DNA of 64,000 bases from Bradyrhizobium sp. CCH5-F6 (GTDB lineage Bacteria > Pseudomonadota > Alphaproteobacteria > Rhizobiales > Xanthobacteraceae). The DNA lies in the NCBI RefSeq assembly GCF_001556045.1, contig NZ_LSIC01000012.1, forward strand, positions 1 through 64,000, written 5' to 3'. The translations under genes were made by a program, and so were the position numbers. Positions 38,225 through 48,227 of the stretch are shown here, piece after piece (position 1 is the stretch's first letter; the number at the start of each line of letters is the position of its first letter). Under the pieces are notes generated by a model that saw only the letters and a program-made list of their open reading frames with translations, was not told the origin of the DNA and made no database searches.

Positions 38225-38707
38225 TCAGGAAGATTTGGCATCGTCCGACATCAACGCGGCGAGCCTCGCCTCTTCCTCGGGCGAGAGCGGCGGCGCCGGT
38301 ACGTCTGCACCGCTTCGCGCGCGGCGCCGGATCTGCAGCCACAGCGCCAGGGCTCCGCCGAGCAGCAGCACCGGCCCGAGCAGCCACAGCAGAAGATTCT
38401 GCCGTTCGAAGCGCGGTTTCAGCAGCACGAACTCGCCATAGCGCGCCACCAGGAAGTCGAGCACTTGAGAATTGCTGTCGCCGGCAGCGATGCGCTCGCG
38501 CACCAGGAGCCGCAGGTCGCGCGCGAGCGGCGCGTCGGAATCGTCGATCGACTGGTTCTGGCAGACCATGCAGCGCAGCTCGCGCGACAGCTCCCGCGCG
38601 CGCGATTCCTTGGCGGGATCCGACATGATCTCGTCGGGCTGGACGGCGTGAGCCGCAGGCAAGGCCAGCAGCATCAACGCGATGAACGGGGCCATCATCC
38701 GGCGCAT
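38225..38707 (-). CDS. ccmH: Cytochrome c maturation protein CcmH (CycL)
   Basis: CcmH/CycL is the membrane-anchored thioredoxin-like subunit that reduces and presents apocytochrome CxxCH cysteines to the haem lyase. The 160-aa protein has a signal peptide (residues 1-22), the redox motif LRCMVCQNQSI (C46 and C49) and a C-terminal membrane anchor (about 104-122). It is the last gene of ccmI-ccmE-ccmF-ccmH and starts 4 bases after the ccmF stop. Confidence 0.93.
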   Translation of the reverse strand: MRRMMAPFIALMLLALPAAHAVQPDEIMSDPAKESRARELSRELRCMVCQNQSIDDSDAPLARDLRLLVRERIAAGDSNSQVLDFLVARYGEFVLLKPRFERQNLLLWLLGPVLLLGGALALWLQIRRRARSGADVPAPPLSPEEEARLAALMSDDAKSS

Positions 38708-38711
38708 CGGA

Positions 38712-40694
38712 TCATTCCGCGGGCTGGAGGCGCTGCTTGGCCCGCGCCGGTTTCGGCGCGCCGACCCGCAGGCGGCGGTCGGAGAGCGAGAGCACGCCGC
38801 CGAACGCCATCAGCACCGGCCCCCACCAGATCATGAGCACCATCGGCTTGTAATAGATGCGCACGGCGATGGCGCCTTCGGGGGTGGCGTCGCCGAGCGA
38901 GACATAGAGCTGGCTCGCGCCGCTCGTCATCAGCGCAGCCTCGGTCGTCGACGAGCCGCGCGTCGTGAAGCTGCGCTTCGACGGCGTCATGACCGTGAGC
39001 GCCTCGCCATCGCGGCTGATCTTGAACTCGGCGATCATCTCGCGGAAATTCGGACCCTGGCGCTGAAACAGACCGTCGAGCTTCACGTCGTAGCCGGCGA
39101 TATGGGCGACGTCGTTCTGCTTCATCGTCGCGATGTATTCGCTGTTCCAGGTGGTCTCGCAGACGATCCCGATCAGCGCGACGCCGAGGCCGGCATGCGC
39201 GAACGCCGTGCCCCAGGCCGACCGTGGCAGGCCGCGCGCCCGGTTCAGCACCGTTGCGAACGGCAGGCGAACCAGGCCCGTCCGCTCGACGATGTCGGTC
39301 ACGGCGCCGGCAATGACGAAGACGCCGAGCCCGATCGCGAGCGGCGCCAGCGTGCTGCCGCCAGTCGTCCACCCCCAGGCGATGGCGACGGCCACGAGCC
39401 CGGCAACACCCGCCGCGAGCAGGCGCTGCGTCACGCCGAGCAGATCGCCGCGCTTCCACGCCAGCATCGGCCCGAACGGCACGGCGAGCAGCAGCAGGGC
39501 AAACAGCGGCGCGAAGGTGAGATTGTAGAAGGGAGCGCCGACCGACATCTTGAAGTCGGCGAGCATCTCCATCGCCAGCGGATAAAGCGTGCCGAACAGC
39601 ACGACCGCGCAGGCCACCGTGAGCAGCAGATTGTTCAGCACCAGCGCGCCCTCGCGCGAGATCGGCGCGAACAGGCCGCCCTGCTTCAACGACGTCGCGC
39701 GGCCCGCGAACAGCGACAGGCTGCCGCCGATGAACAGGCAAAGGATCAGCAGGATGAACACGCCGCGGGTCGGATCGGTCGCGAAGGCGTGCACGGAGGT
39801 GATGACGCCCGAGCGAACCAGGAAGGTGCCGAGCAGCGACAGCGAGAAGGTCAGGATCGACAACAGGATGGTCCAGACCTTCAGCGCGTTGCGCTTCTCC
39901 ATCACCAGCGCCGAATGCAGCAGCGCGGTGCCGGCGAGCCAGGGCATCAGCGAGGCGTTCTCGACCGGATCCCAGAACCACCAACCGCCCCAGCCGAGCT
40001 CGTAATAGGCCCAGTACGAGCCCATGGCGATGCCGAGCGTCAGGAATATCCAGGCCACCAGCGTCCACGGCCGCACCCAGCGCGCCCAGGCCGCATCGAT
40101 CCGCCCCTCCATCAGCGCCGCGATGGCAAAGGAGAACGAGATCGAAAAACCGACATAGCCGAGATAGAGCATCGGCGGATGCACGGCGAGCCCGATGTCC
40201 TGGAGCACCGGATTGAGATCGCGTCCCTCGATCGGCGGATTGGCGATGCGCAGGAACGGGTTCGACGTCATGAGGATGAACAGGTAGAAGGCGCTGGCGA
40301 CCCAGGCCTGGACGGCGAGCACGTGCGCGCGCAGCGAGAGCGGCAGATTGTTGCCGAAGGCCGCGACCAGCCCCCCGAACAGCGCAAGGATCGACACCCA
40401 CAGCAGCATCGAGCCTTCATGGTTTCCCCATACGCCGGTGATCTTGTAGAGCAGCGGCTTCATCGAGTGGGAATTCTCGTACACGTTGGCGACGGAGAAA
40501 TCAGAATTCACGTGGAGCATCACGAGCGCCGTGAACGAGGCGCCGACGAACAGCAGCTGCGCCAGCGCCGTGGAACGCGCCACGTTCATCAGGGCGGTAT
40601 CGCGCAGCCGCGCGCCGATCAGCGGCACGATCGACTGGATCAGTGCAAGGGCGAGCGCCAGCACCAGCGCATAATGTCCGGACTCCGCGATCAC
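38712..40694 (-). CDS. ccmF: Cytochrome c haem lyase subunit CcmF (CycK)
   Basis: CcmF/CycK is the large membrane subunit that attaches haem to apocytochrome c in System I. The 660-aa protein has around 15 membrane segments and the tryptophan-rich WWD signature [20 protein letters not shown]. Histidine-containing loops for haem b ([19 protein letters not shown]) are visible. The ATG at 40694 overlaps the ccmE stop (ATGA), so the two are translationally coupled. Confidence 0.95.
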   Translation of the reverse strand: MIAESGHYALVLALALALIQSIVPLIGARLRDTALMNVARSTALAQLLFVGASFTALVMLHVNSDFSVANVYENSHSMKPLLYKITGVWGNHEGSMLLWVSILALFGGLVAAFGNNLPLSLRAHVLAVQAWVASAFYLFILMTSNPFLRIANPPIEGRDLNPVLQDIGLAVHPPMLYLGYVGFSISFSFAIAALMEGRIDAAWARWVRPWTLVAWIFLTLGIAMGSYWAYYELGWGGWWFWDPVENASLMPWLAGTALLHSALVMEKRNALKVWTILLSILTFSLSLLGTFLVRSGVITSVHAFATDPTRGVFILLILCLFIGGSLSLFAGRATSLKQGGLFAPISREGALVLNNLLLTVACAVVLFGTLYPLAMEMLADFKMSVGAPFYNLTFAPLFALLLLAVPFGPMLAWKRGDLLGVTQRLLAAGVAGLVAVAIAWGWTTGGSTLAPLAIGLGVFVIAGAVTDIVERTGLVRLPFATVLNRARGLPRSAWGTAFAHAGLGVALIGIVCETTWNSEYIATMKQNDVAHIAGYDVKLDGLFQRQGPNFREMIAEFKISRDGEALTVMTPSKRSFTTRGSSTTEAALMTSGASQLYVSLGDATPEGAIAVRIYYKPMVLMIWWGPVLMAFGGVLSLSDRRLRVGAPKPARAKQRLQPAE

Positions 40695-41200
40695 CGCACC
40701 GCTCCCTGCGGGTTGCCCTGCGCCGTCGTGGCCGCAGGTTTGCTGCCGGCTGGTCCCTTGGCCTCGTAATCGTCCTTCCAGTGCCCCTGCTTCTTCAGGG
40801 CATCGGCGACGTCCTTGGGCATGTAGGTTTCGTCGTGCTTGGCGAGGACGGTATCGGCCTTGAACACGCCGTTGGCGTCGAGTGCGCCTTCGGCGACGAC
40901 GCCCTGCCCTTCGCGGAACAGGTCGGGCAGGATGCCCTTGAAGGCGACCGGCAGCTTGGCATTGCCGTCGGCAACCTCGAAGGTCACCGCGAGATTGTCG
41001 CCACGCTGCAGCGAGCCGGGCTGCACCAGCCCGCCGAGGCGAAACCGCTTGCCCGGCTCGACATGCTTCTCGGCGACCATGGTCGGCGTCGAGAAGAACA
41101 CGATGGAGTCGCGAAGTGCGTTGAGCACCAGCGCGGCCGCGAGCGCGAGCACGGCGAGCGAGCCGCCGATGATGGTCATACGTCGCTGCTTGCGCGTCAT
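40691..41200 (-). CDS. ccmE: Haem chaperone CcmE (CycJ)
   Basis: CcmE/CycJ carries haem covalently in the periplasm and delivers it to CcmF. The 169-aa protein has one N-terminal membrane anchor (about residues 8-29), an OB-fold domain and the haem-binding motif H122-DETY with Tyr126. The disordered proline/glycine-rich tail is usual. It is the second gene of the operon: ccmI ends 38 bases upstream and ccmF overlaps its stop by four bases. Confidence 0.95.
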   Translation of the reverse strand: MTRKQRRMTIIGGSLAVLALAAALVLNALRDSIVFFSTPTMVAEKHVEPGKRFRLGGLVQPGSLQRGDNLAVTFEVADGNAKLPVAFKGILPDLFREGQGVVAEGALDANGVFKADTVLAKHDETYMPKDVADALKKQGHWKDDYEAKGPAGSKPAATTAQGNPQGAVR

Positions 41201-41237
41201 GGCGTATCCGTTCTCCGCTCGTCTCGTTCCGAAATCG

Positions 41238-42344
41238 TCATCCGCCGAGCCCGAGAGTCCTCAGGCCTTCGTTGAGCTGGCGCAGCCGGTCGGCGTCGCT
41301 GGCAACCGCCTGGCGGGCGTCCGCCGAGGCTCCCACAGCCTTGTCACGCTCGCCCATCACGAGATAGGCGCGCACCAGACGCAGCCAGCCCTCGACATCC
41401 TCGCCATTCTGCTTGAGCCGCGTCGCCAGACGATCGACCATGCCGCGCACCATCGCGTTGCGATCGCCTTCAGCCATATCCCTGGAGGCAGCAATCGTCT
41501 CATCGGACAGCGCGGGCATCGTGTCGCCCCCGCCGACCCGCGCGAGCGAGGACTGCACCAGGGCACGCCACGGCGCATCCGCCGGCGCTTTCGCGAGCAG
41601 CGCGCGCCAGATCGTGGCGGCATCGCCCTTGCGGCCGTCCTGCTCGGCGGCAAGACCCAGGAAGTAGTTTGCCTTGGGATCGTCGGCGTTCAAGGCGTGA
41701 GCTCGCTCGAACTCGGCCTTGGCCTCGGCCGTCACCACGCCGCCGGCAGCGGCCGAGATCGCTTCGCCGAGATCGGACCGGCGCTCCGCGCTCTCGCCAT
41801 TGTAGGTGAGCGAGTTGCGATAGGCGCGCACCGCGTCATCGAAGCGGCCGAGCCGCTCCAGAACCGGCGCGAGCACGTTCCAGCCGCGCCCGTCGGTCGG
41901 ATTCTTTTCCAGATGTTGCTCGACCTGCACGACGAGGTTCTCGAGCGACTGCGCCATGCCGGTCCCACGCTCCCGCTGCGCCAGGGGGAAGTCCTGAAGC
42001 CTCGGTGAGCCGAGCGGCATGTAGATGCCGACCGCAACGAGCGGGAGCCCGGCGAGCGCCAGCACGGCCGCGGCACGACGCCATTTGAGGCTCGACTTCG
42101 GCGCCGTTGCGGGCTCGCTGGCCGCTGCCGCGAGCAGCCTGCGGCTGATCTCGACGCGCGCCGCCTCGGCCTCCGGCGCAGGGATCAATCCTGCCGTGAG
42201 ATCACGCTCGATCTCGGCCAACTGGTCCTTGTAGACCGCGACCTCGCTGCCCTGATCTTGTGCGCGGCTGCTGCGGCCAAGCGGCCAGAGCACGGCGAAA
42301 ATCGCCGCGACCGTCATCAGCGCGAACACGAACCATAACGTCAT
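41238..42344 (-). CDS. ccmI: Cytochrome c maturation protein CcmI (CycH)
   Basis: CcmI/CycH is the apocytochrome chaperone of System I. The 368-aa protein has an N-terminal membrane helix (residues 2-20), a cytoplasmic loop with a leucine-zipper-like stretch, and a second helix (about 92-110). A periplasmic TPR region (about 135-330) grips apocytochrome C-termini. The start is the ATG at 42344 ([12 protein letters not shown]); the longer frame adds 26 residues with no membrane signal. A perfect FixK-like palindrome lies 70-87 bases upstream, so the operon is probably raised in low oxygen. feuPQ lie further upstream, as in Rhizobium. Confidence 0.92.
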   Translation of the reverse strand: MTLWFVFALMTVAAIFAVLWPLGRSSRAQDQGSEVAVYKDQLAEIERDLTAGLIPAPEAEAARVEISRRLLAAAASEPATAPKSSLKWRRAAAVLALAGLPLVAVGIYMPLGSPRLQDFPLAQRERGTGMAQSLENLVVQVEQHLEKNPTDGRGWNVLAPVLERLGRFDDAVRAYRNSLTYNGESAERRSDLGEAISAAAGGVVTAEAKAEFERAHALNADDPKANYFLGLAAEQDGRKGDAATIWRALLAKAPADAPWRALVQSSLARVGGGDTMPALSDETIAASRDMAEGDRNAMVRGMVDRLATRLKQNGEDVEGWLRLVRAYLVMGERDKAVGASADARQAVASDADRLRQLNEGLRTLGLGG

Positions 42345-42413
42345 CTGGCAAGCTTCCGGCGGCGCACGAACCGCGCCTATAGGTGCCTTTACACCACGGC
42401 CGGACGATGCGGC

Positions 42414-42431
42414 AATTGACAATTGTCAATT
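42414..42431. promoter_or_regulatory. Perfect 18-bp palindrome with FixK/FNR-type core upstream of ccmI
   Basis: The site is AATTGACAATTGTCAATT, exactly self-complementary. Its core TTGA-CAATTG-TCAA satisfies the FixK2 consensus TTG(A/C)-N6-(T/G)CAA. The centre is 78 bases before the ccmI ATG, leaving room for a class II promoter and a 37-base leader. A MarR-type operator is the main alternative. Confidence 0.6.
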
Positions 42432-42475
42432 CGGCGCGAACCCGCGCGGTCCCGAAACGGTGAAACTCCAACGGC

Positions 42476-42745
42476 TTAGCCGATCTCGAAGTCCGCACTC
42501 TGCGCGGTATTCTCGCCGTGCCCGTTATAGACCTTCAGGAAGTATGTTCCCGGCCTGATCGCATCGGGCAACCGGATGCGTAGCGCCCCGACCGGAACCG
42601 GAGAGGCGACCCTAGTGATCGTCTCCGGGAATTGCCGGCCGCTTTCCTTCTCAACCAGCACCACCTTCGCGCCGACCATCAGTCGATGGTACTTGGCCGT
42701 AATGACGTGGTTCTCGATTTCGATGGAGCTGATGATGGACTTCAT
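42476..42745 (-). CDS. Conserved hypothetical protein, 89 aa
   Basis: I do not recognise the family. The start is set at the ATG at 42745 (MKSIISSIEIENHVITAKYH), with GCAGG upstream; a longer frame reaches 42811. The product is rich in beta strands: EIENHVITAKY, KVVLVEKESG, ITRVASPVPVGALRIRLP and GTYFLKVYNGHGE. This looks like a small all-beta (Ig-like or pilus-assembly-like) domain, with no signal peptide. It lies between the 466-aa gene and ccmI on the same strand. Confidence 0.6.
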   Translation of the reverse strand: MKSIISSIEIENHVITAKYHRLMVGAKVVLVEKESGRQFPETITRVASPVPVGALRIRLPDAIRPGTYFLKVYNGHGENTAQSADFEIG

Positions 42746-42843
42746 GCGCCTGCAGATAGAAATTCCCCGAACTTGCTCGGGAACCGTACGGCGCGCCATC
42801 GACACCGTCAACCAGAAATTGTGACCGTGAAATTTGCGCTTAA

Positions 42844-44244
42844 TCAGCCCGCGCGCGACGATTTGCGCTCGCCCGTGAGCGCGTTCTCCGCCGCACGACT
42901 CATCAGCGAGGCGTAGTCGTCGCCGAACAGCACCTCGCAGAAGCGGATGGCTGCCTGGACCTGCTGCTGCCGGTAGGTGCGCACCTTGTGATCGGCGGCG
43001 CGCAGCGACTGCACCAGCTGCTCGGTCGACCGCTCAACATATTGCTGGAGATCGGAATAGGTGCGCAGCGTCACCTCGTTGATCGCGAGCTCGCTCGCAT
43101 AGTTGCGGCAGGTCGCGACGAAGTCGATCAGCGCCACCGCTTCCTCCACCTCGGTGCTGTCGATCCGCGCGCCCGGCGGAATGTCCTTCTCCGGACGCTG
43201 GCGCAGGATACGGCGAACGCGGCCGGGAACGCTGTCGATCTCGGATTGCAGTGCATTGGAGATGTCGGCCCGGATCGAGGTCAACTGCTTGCCCCACGCG
43301 GAATCGTTGCGCAGGTCGAGCTCGGTGCGCAGGCCGCGCACGCCGTCGTGCAGCGTCTTGAGATTGCCGGCGACGTTGTCGAAATGGCCGCGCTTGATGT
43401 CCATGCGAAGGATCGCGGCCACGCAGGACAGATCGTGCAGCGCGATCGTGACGGCAGCGCCATAAGGCGTTGCCGCGACGCGAATCTCGTCATCGGACGC
43501 GGCAATCTTGATGGCGAGGCGGATGATCTGCCAGGGGGCGGTCATCCGCTGCACGACCATCGAGAGCGCGAAGGGAAGCATCTGTGGCGTCTGAAGCGCG
43601 GGAATGTTGAGCGCCGACGTCACCGAGGCGATCTGGGGCTCGCCGAAGGCGCGCAGGAAGCGCGGCAGCTTCTCGTTCAAGGTGGCGATGGCCTCGCGGA
43701 CCTGGAGGACCGCCCCGATCGAATAGAGGTCCTCGATCACGTTCGGCGGGCCGACGCGGGCCATCGCGCGCGACTTGTCGCCGCCGCCCGGTCCCGTCAA
43801 CTTGAGGATCGCGTCCGCGGCCACCGCCTGAAGCTTTTGCGCCAGGACTTCGACCTGCCCTGCATTGTCGGCCGGGATGCGCGACAGCGCCGCCTCGAAT
43901 TCGCTGATCTTGTCCGGGGCGCCGTCACGGCCGAGCCATTGCCAGATGGGCTGTAGCGACGAGCGGCGGATCTGCCCGACCCGGATCGGGACGCCCGCCT
44001 CGACCAGGAACGGTTCCAGCACCTGGAACAGCAGCCGCGACAGATCGTCCGTCCGCGGCGGCGGCGCTTCGTCGGCTTCGGTCTTGCGGACGATCTTGCG
44101 CAACTGATCGAGCACGAGGGTCGCGACGGCCGTGTCCTGGCCGCGCTCCAGCGCGCGCTCGAACTCCCGCATCAGCAACGCCTGCGACTGCGGCGGGAGC
44201 TGCGCGAGATATTCCGTCAGCCGCTCGATCGATGTCTGGCTCAT
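42844..44244 (-). CDS. Conserved hypothetical alpha-helical protein, 466 aa
   Basis: No known domain was recognised. The protein is soluble and almost wholly helical, opening with MSQTSIERLTEYLAQLPPQS. It has an ARM/HEAT-like succession of amphipathic helices and coiled-coil-prone stretches such as LQQYVERSTEQLVQSLRAAD near residues 395-415. The N-terminal part (LPPQSQALLMREFERALERG) resembles the start of cyclic-nucleotide- or chemotaxis-linked proteins, but this is weak. It is on the feuPQ/ccm strand, 161 bases beyond the feuQ stop. It could be a scaffold or regulator. Confidence 0.7.
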   Translation of the reverse strand: MSQTSIERLTEYLAQLPPQSQALLMREFERALERGQDTAVATLVLDQLRKIVRKTEADEAPPPRTDDLSRLLFQVLEPFLVEAGVPIRVGQIRRSSLQPIWQWLGRDGAPDKISEFEAALSRIPADNAGQVEVLAQKLQAVAADAILKLTGPGGGDKSRAMARVGPPNVIEDLYSIGAVLQVREAIATLNEKLPRFLRAFGEPQIASVTSALNIPALQTPQMLPFALSMVVQRMTAPWQIIRLAIKIAASDDEIRVAATPYGAAVTIALHDLSCVAAILRMDIKRGHFDNVAGNLKTLHDGVRGLRTELDLRNDSAWGKQLTSIRADISNALQSEIDSVPGRVRRILRQRPEKDIPPGARIDSTEVEEAVALIDFVATCRNYASELAINEVTLRTYSDLQQYVERSTEQLVQSLRAADHKVRTYRQQQVQAAIRFCEVLFGDDYASLMSRAAENALTGERKSSRAG

Positions 44245-44405
44245 GCGCCCGGGTAATGCACGGTAAAGTGGCGGACATGGGATGCGTCCGGGCCCGATCT
44301 TAGGAGGTCGCCACTTAAGAAGCCGTTTAGGAAGTGGCTTCGAATGCCGCCGGTTTTCCCTGGACGTGTGTCGACGACGGGAAAAAGCCTCGTGGCAACA
44401 AGGGA

Positions 44406-45782
44406 TTATATTCCAGGAAGGACCAGTTCGGCGCGCAGGCCACCGTTTGGCGCAGAGCCGAGCGAAAGGCTGCCGCCATAGAGCGCGGCGAGGTCGGTCA
44501 CGATCGACAACCCGAGCCCCGATCCGGGCTTGGACTCGTCGAGCCGCTGGCCGCGCCGGGAGACCTGGGCGCGCTCGGCCTCCGACAGGCCCCGCCCGTC
44601 GTCATCGACGATGATCCGCAGGCGCGGGCCGGCGCCGGTCTGGTGCGGCGTCTCGACCCGCACCTCGATAAAGACGCGCGAAGCCGCCCATTTGCAGGCA
44701 TTGTCGACGAGATTGCCGACCATCTCCTCAAGATCCTGCCGCTCGCCCCGGAACTTTGCGGATGGATCGGCCTTGGCCTCGACCACGATGTCGCGGTCGC
44801 GATGGATCTTCTCCATGGTCCGCCGCAGCGCCTCGATGGCAGGCGCCACCTCCGTCACGGTCGCGACCACTGAAACCCGCGCTGCAATGCGCGCACGCTG
44901 GAGGTGATGGGCGACCTGGTCGCGCATCAGGTCCGCCTGCTCCATCACCTTGGCCGCGAACGGATCGGCCGCGTGGGCGCCAGCCTCGTTGACGATGACC
45001 GAGAGCGGCGTCTTGATCGCGTGGGCTAGATTGCCGACATGGGTGCGCGCGCGCTCGACGATCTCGCGATTGGCATCGATCAGCGCGTTGGTCTCGCGTG
45101 CCAGCGGCGCGATCTCGACCGGGAATTCACCCTCGAGCCGTTCCGCCCGCCCGGAGCGAATGTCGGCGATCGATTCCGAGATGCGCTTGAGCGGCGCGAG
45201 GCCGAAGCGGACCTGGAACACGGTCGTCAGCAGCAGCACGATGCCGAGCGCCGTGAACGTGCCGCCGAGATAGTAGTCGAAGCTTCGCGTTTCGTCGAAT
45301 ATCTCGGTGTCGTCGCCGGCGACGCTGACGAGAAATTTGCCGTCGGCGCCGAGATCGACCGGCCGCTCGACCATGCGCAGATTTTGTCCCTCCGGTCCGT
45401 CGACATAGGCAAGGCGAATGCCGGCGGCGGTGAGCTCGGCACCCTGCTCTTCCAGCTTCGGCAGCTTCTTGTCCCACAGCGAGCGCGAGGAGCGGACCTC
45501 CGGCTTTTCGGTGTCGGTCCGCGTGATCTGCCAGTACCAGCCGGACAGCGGCAGCTCGAACAGGGGCTCGCCAAGCGATTGGAACTGCCGGTCCGGCGGC
45601 TCGTCGGGGGTCGCGACTTCCGCGATCAACGTGCGCAGATAGAGATTGAGCCGGCGGTCGAAGGCGCGCTCGGTGGCATCCTTGTAGACCGACGACAGCA
45701 CGACGCCCGTGATGGCGAGGATCACCACGAGCCAGGCGGTCGCCGACAAGAACAGTCGGTTCGCAAGCGAGCTAGCGGCCAT
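44406..45782 (-). CDS. feuQ: Sensor histidine kinase FeuQ
   Basis: FeuQ is the kinase of the FeuPQ system, which in rhizobia affects iron uptake and export of cyclic beta-glucans. The 458-aa protein has membrane helices at about residues 12-31 and 172-192, a periplasmic domain of about 140 residues, and a HAMP region. The phosphoacceptor segment is VGNLAHAIKTPLSVIVNEAG, and the ATPase motifs are LVDNACKWAA, VDDDGRGLSEAER and GSGLGLSIV. The gene follows feuP by 106 bases. The name rests on the regulator's sequence and on the feuPQ-cycHJKL order described for Rhizobium leguminosarum. Confidence 0.85.
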   Translation of the reverse strand: MAASSLANRLFLSATAWLVVILAITGVVLSSVYKDATERAFDRRLNLYLRTLIAEVATPDEPPDRQFQSLGEPLFELPLSGWYWQITRTDTEKPEVRSSRSLWDKKLPKLEEQGAELTAAGIRLAYVDGPEGQNLRMVERPVDLGADGKFLVSVAGDDTEIFDETRSFDYYLGGTFTALGIVLLLTTVFQVRFGLAPLKRISESIADIRSGRAERLEGEFPVEIAPLARETNALIDANREIVERARTHVGNLAHAIKTPLSVIVNEAGAHAADPFAAKVMEQADLMRDQVAHHLQRARIAARVSVVATVTEVAPAIEALRRTMEKIHRDRDIVVEAKADPSAKFRGERQDLEEMVGNLVDNACKWAASRVFIEVRVETPHQTGAGPRLRIIVDDDGRGLSEAERAQVSRRGQRLDESKPGSGLGLSIVTDLAALYGGSLSLGSAPNGGLRAELVLPGI

Positions 45783-45888
45783 CGGAACGGTCCCGGCAGG
45801 GGCTGGAAGTCAGGCGGTCGAAGGTCATGGGCCGAACAAGGCCCGTGTCAGCGCGGCCGTCAAGCCCGGACCGCCCGAAGCCCGGGCC

Positions 45889-46563
45889 TCAGGCGCCCGG
45901 CGCAGGCGGCGGGGTCAGGAGATAGCCGAGACCGCGGACGGTCTGGATGATGTCGACGTCGAGCTTCTTGCGGATGCGTCCAACGAAGACCTCGATGGTG
46001 TTGGAGTCGCGGTCGAAATCCTGGTCGTAGAGGTGCTCGACAAGTTCGGTGCGCGAGACCACCCGCCCGGAATGGTGCATCAGATAGGCCAGAAGCCGAT
46101 ATTCGTGCGAGGTCATCTTCACGGGATTGCCTGACACGCTGACCCGACCGGTCCGGGTATCGAGCGTGACGGGACCGCAGCTGAGCTCGCTCTGGGCGTG
46201 GCCGGTCGAGCGACGAAGCAGGGCGCGGATGCGTGCCAGCACCTCCTCCAGATGGAACGGCTTTGCGACATAGTCGTCGGCGCCGGCATCGAAGCCCTGC
46301 ACCTTGTCGCTCCAGCGGTCGCGTGCGGTGAGGATCAGGACCGGCATGGTGCGGCCGTTGCGGCGCCAGGCCTCCAACACCGAGATGCCGTCCTTCTTCG
46401 GCAGGCCGATGTCGAGCACCACGGCGTCATACGGCTCGTTGTCGCCGAGATAGTGCCCCTCCTCCCCGTCGAAGGCCCGATCGACGACATAGCCGGCGTC
46501 GGTCAGCGCCTTGGTGAGCTGGCGATTGAGATCGGGGTCGTCCTCAACAACGAGCAGGCGCAC
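45889..46563 (-). CDS. feuP: Response regulator FeuP (OmpR family)
   Basis: The 224-aa regulator has a receiver domain with the acidic pair in VVEDDPDLN, the phosphorylated Asp in YDAVVLDIGLPKKDG and the conserved Lys in DYVAKPFHLEEV. The OmpR-type winged helix follows, with MTSHEYRLLAYLMHHSGR and the recognition part NTIEVFVGRIRKKL. The stretches DAGYVVDRAFDGEEGHYLGD and TARDRWSDKVQG are close to what I recall of FeuP. The start is GTG 46563, with GGAGAGAC directly upstream; a TTG at 46575 is the alternative. It should act with FeuQ; in Sinorhizobium FeuP controls the glucan exporter ndvA. Confidence 0.87.
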   Translation of the reverse strand: MRLLVVEDDPDLNRQLTKALTDAGYVVDRAFDGEEGHYLGDNEPYDAVVLDIGLPKKDGISVLEAWRRNGRTMPVLILTARDRWSDKVQGFDAGADDYVAKPFHLEEVLARIRALLRRSTGHAQSELSCGPVTLDTRTGRVSVSGNPVKMTSHEYRLLAYLMHHSGRVVSRTELVEHLYDQDFDRDSNTIEVFVGRIRKKLDVDIIQTVRGLGYLLTPPPAPGA

Positions 46564-46809
46564 GCGTCTCTCCAAAGATAGGCTGCAAGAACAGGCTGCA
46601 TGAATACACCATAAGAGATGAGCAATTCCGGCGTGAACTGAATATGAACGCGGGGAACCGGGCTACGTTACTTTTTGGTCATATACGACCTGCTTTCAAG
46701 CCAATGCGACTGCGCCCGCCAGGCCGCGGGACGAGCCGGCGGCATGGCGGGCGCAGTGTGTGCCGGGTTACGCGGCCAGCCGGAAGGTCCGGCCGTCCGG
46801 ATCCGGTCG

Positions 46810-46965
46810 TCAGGTGCGGAAGAACACGAACCAGACGACGGCGAGGATCAGGATTGCGAGCCCGGTCGAGATGGCGAGCAGCGCCGCCACGGAGGGTCCA
46901 GGCTCGCCCTGACGCGCCTCGGTCGGAGTTTCCACGATCCGCTTCTGCTCTCGCGTGGTTGCCAT
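46810..46965 (-). CDS. 51-aa single-pass membrane microprotein
   Basis: A short frame from the ATG at 46965 (GAGG about 7 bases upstream) to TGA encodes a product in two parts. The first is a charged N-terminus (MATTREQKRIVETPTEARQG). The second is one C-terminal membrane helix (about residues 27-49, ending VVWFVFFRT). The layout predicts a tail-anchored inner-membrane protein with its N-terminus in the cytoplasm. Function is unknown. It is divergent from ku with a 230-base space between them. Confidence 0.6.
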   Translation of the reverse strand: MATTREQKRIVETPTEARQGEPGPSVAALLAISTGLAILILAVVWFVFFRT

Positions 46966-47195
46966 GGTGACCTCAATCTCTCGCTGTCGCGTCGGATGGC
47001 CGCGACCTTCTCGCGGTTATGTCGTGCGGGAGCAACGCGTGATCTCGGGCGATGTTCCGGCCATGGGCGTGCTCCGGCAATGCGGTGCAGGCCGCGATTA
47101 ACGCCGTTGCAAGATTCCGTGCCGGCGGTTGCTATGATTCGGGCCGGGGCGATGTTATCCTTAGTACTTGTCCTCTGTTGCGTCTGGAGTAGCCT

Positions 47196-48167
47196 ATGGC
47201 CCCCCGCGCCAATTGGAAGGGTTTTCTGCGTCTGTCGCTCGTGACCTGTCCGGTCGCGCTCTATCCGGCCACTTCGGATACCGAGAAAGTCTCGTTCAAC
47301 CAGATCAACCGCAAGACCGGTCATCGGATCAAGTACCTCAAGGTCGACGCCGAGACCGGTGACGAGGTGACGTCCGAGGACATCGTCAAGGGCTACAAGG
47401 TCGACACCGACACCTATATCGAGGTCACCAAGGACGAGCTCGACGAAATCGCCCTGGACTCGACGCACACGATCGAGATCGACGAGTTCGTGCCCAAGAC
47501 AGACATCGACAACCGCTACCTGATCCGTCCCTATTACCTCGTGCCCGACGGCAAGGTCGGCCACGACGCCTATGCGGTGATCCGCGAGACCATCCGCAGC
47601 ATGGACAAGGTCGCGATCGGCCGCGTGGTGCTGACCAATCGCGAGCACATCATTGCACTGGAGCCGCTCGATAGCGGGCTGATGGGCACGCTGCTGCGCT
47701 ACCCCTACGAGGTCCGCAGCGAGAAGGAATATTTCGACGACATCCAGGACGTGAAGCTCACGAAGGACATGCTCGACCTCGCAAAGCACATCGTCGAGAA
47801 GAAGTCCGGCGCGTTCGAGCCCGAGCTGTTCGAGGACCATTACGAGACCGCGCTGATCGACCTCATCAACAAGAAGCGCAGCGGCATGCCGATCACCGCC
47901 AAGGCGGCACCGAAGACCGGCGGCAACGTCATCAATCTGATGGACGCGCTGAAGAAGAGCCTCGCGAGCGAGAAGGACGCGGCGCCCGTGGCGAAGGCCG
48001 CCAAGGAGACCGTCAAGGGCAAGAGGCCGAAGAAGCGCGTCGAGGGGCAGCGCGAGATGCTGCTGCCGATCGCCGGCAAGGGCGGCAAGGAGGCCGCGGC
48101 AAAGACTGCGCCCAGGGACGCCGCGAAGAAGGCCGACAAGCCGGCGCGGGCGAAGAAGGCCGGCTAG
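47196..48167 (+). CDS. ku: Non-homologous end-joining protein Ku
   Basis: Bacterial Ku is a homodimeric ring that binds double-strand DNA ends and recruits the ligase LigD. The 323-aa product has the family start ANWKGFLRLSLVTCPVALYP, then NQINRKTGHRIKYLKVD and YYLVPDGKVGHDAYAVIRE. The core domain is followed by a long Lys/Ala-rich tail (about residues 262-323), as in other rhizobial Ku proteins, where the tail helps threading and LigD contact. No ligD is within the window. The downstream 78-aa gene is 60 bases away on the same strand. Confidence 0.95.
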   Translation: MAPRANWKGFLRLSLVTCPVALYPATSDTEKVSFNQINRKTGHRIKYLKVDAETGDEVTSEDIVKGYKVDTDTYIEVTKDELDEIALDSTHTIEIDEFVPKTDIDNRYLIRPYYLVPDGKVGHDAYAVIRETIRSMDKVAIGRVVLTNREHIIALEPLDSGLMGTLLRYPYEVRSEKEYFDDIQDVKLTKDMLDLAKHIVEKKSGAFEPELFEDHYETALIDLINKKRSGMPITAKAAPKTGGNVINLMDALKKSLASEKDAAPVAKAAKETVKGKRPKKRVEGQREMLLPIAGKGGKEAAAKTAPRDAAKKADKPARAKKAG

Positions 48168-48227
48168 CCGCATCGCACCGCGCGGTCGCCCCCGTGATGT
48201 CTCTCCTCGCCGACCGGCCGGCCTGAC

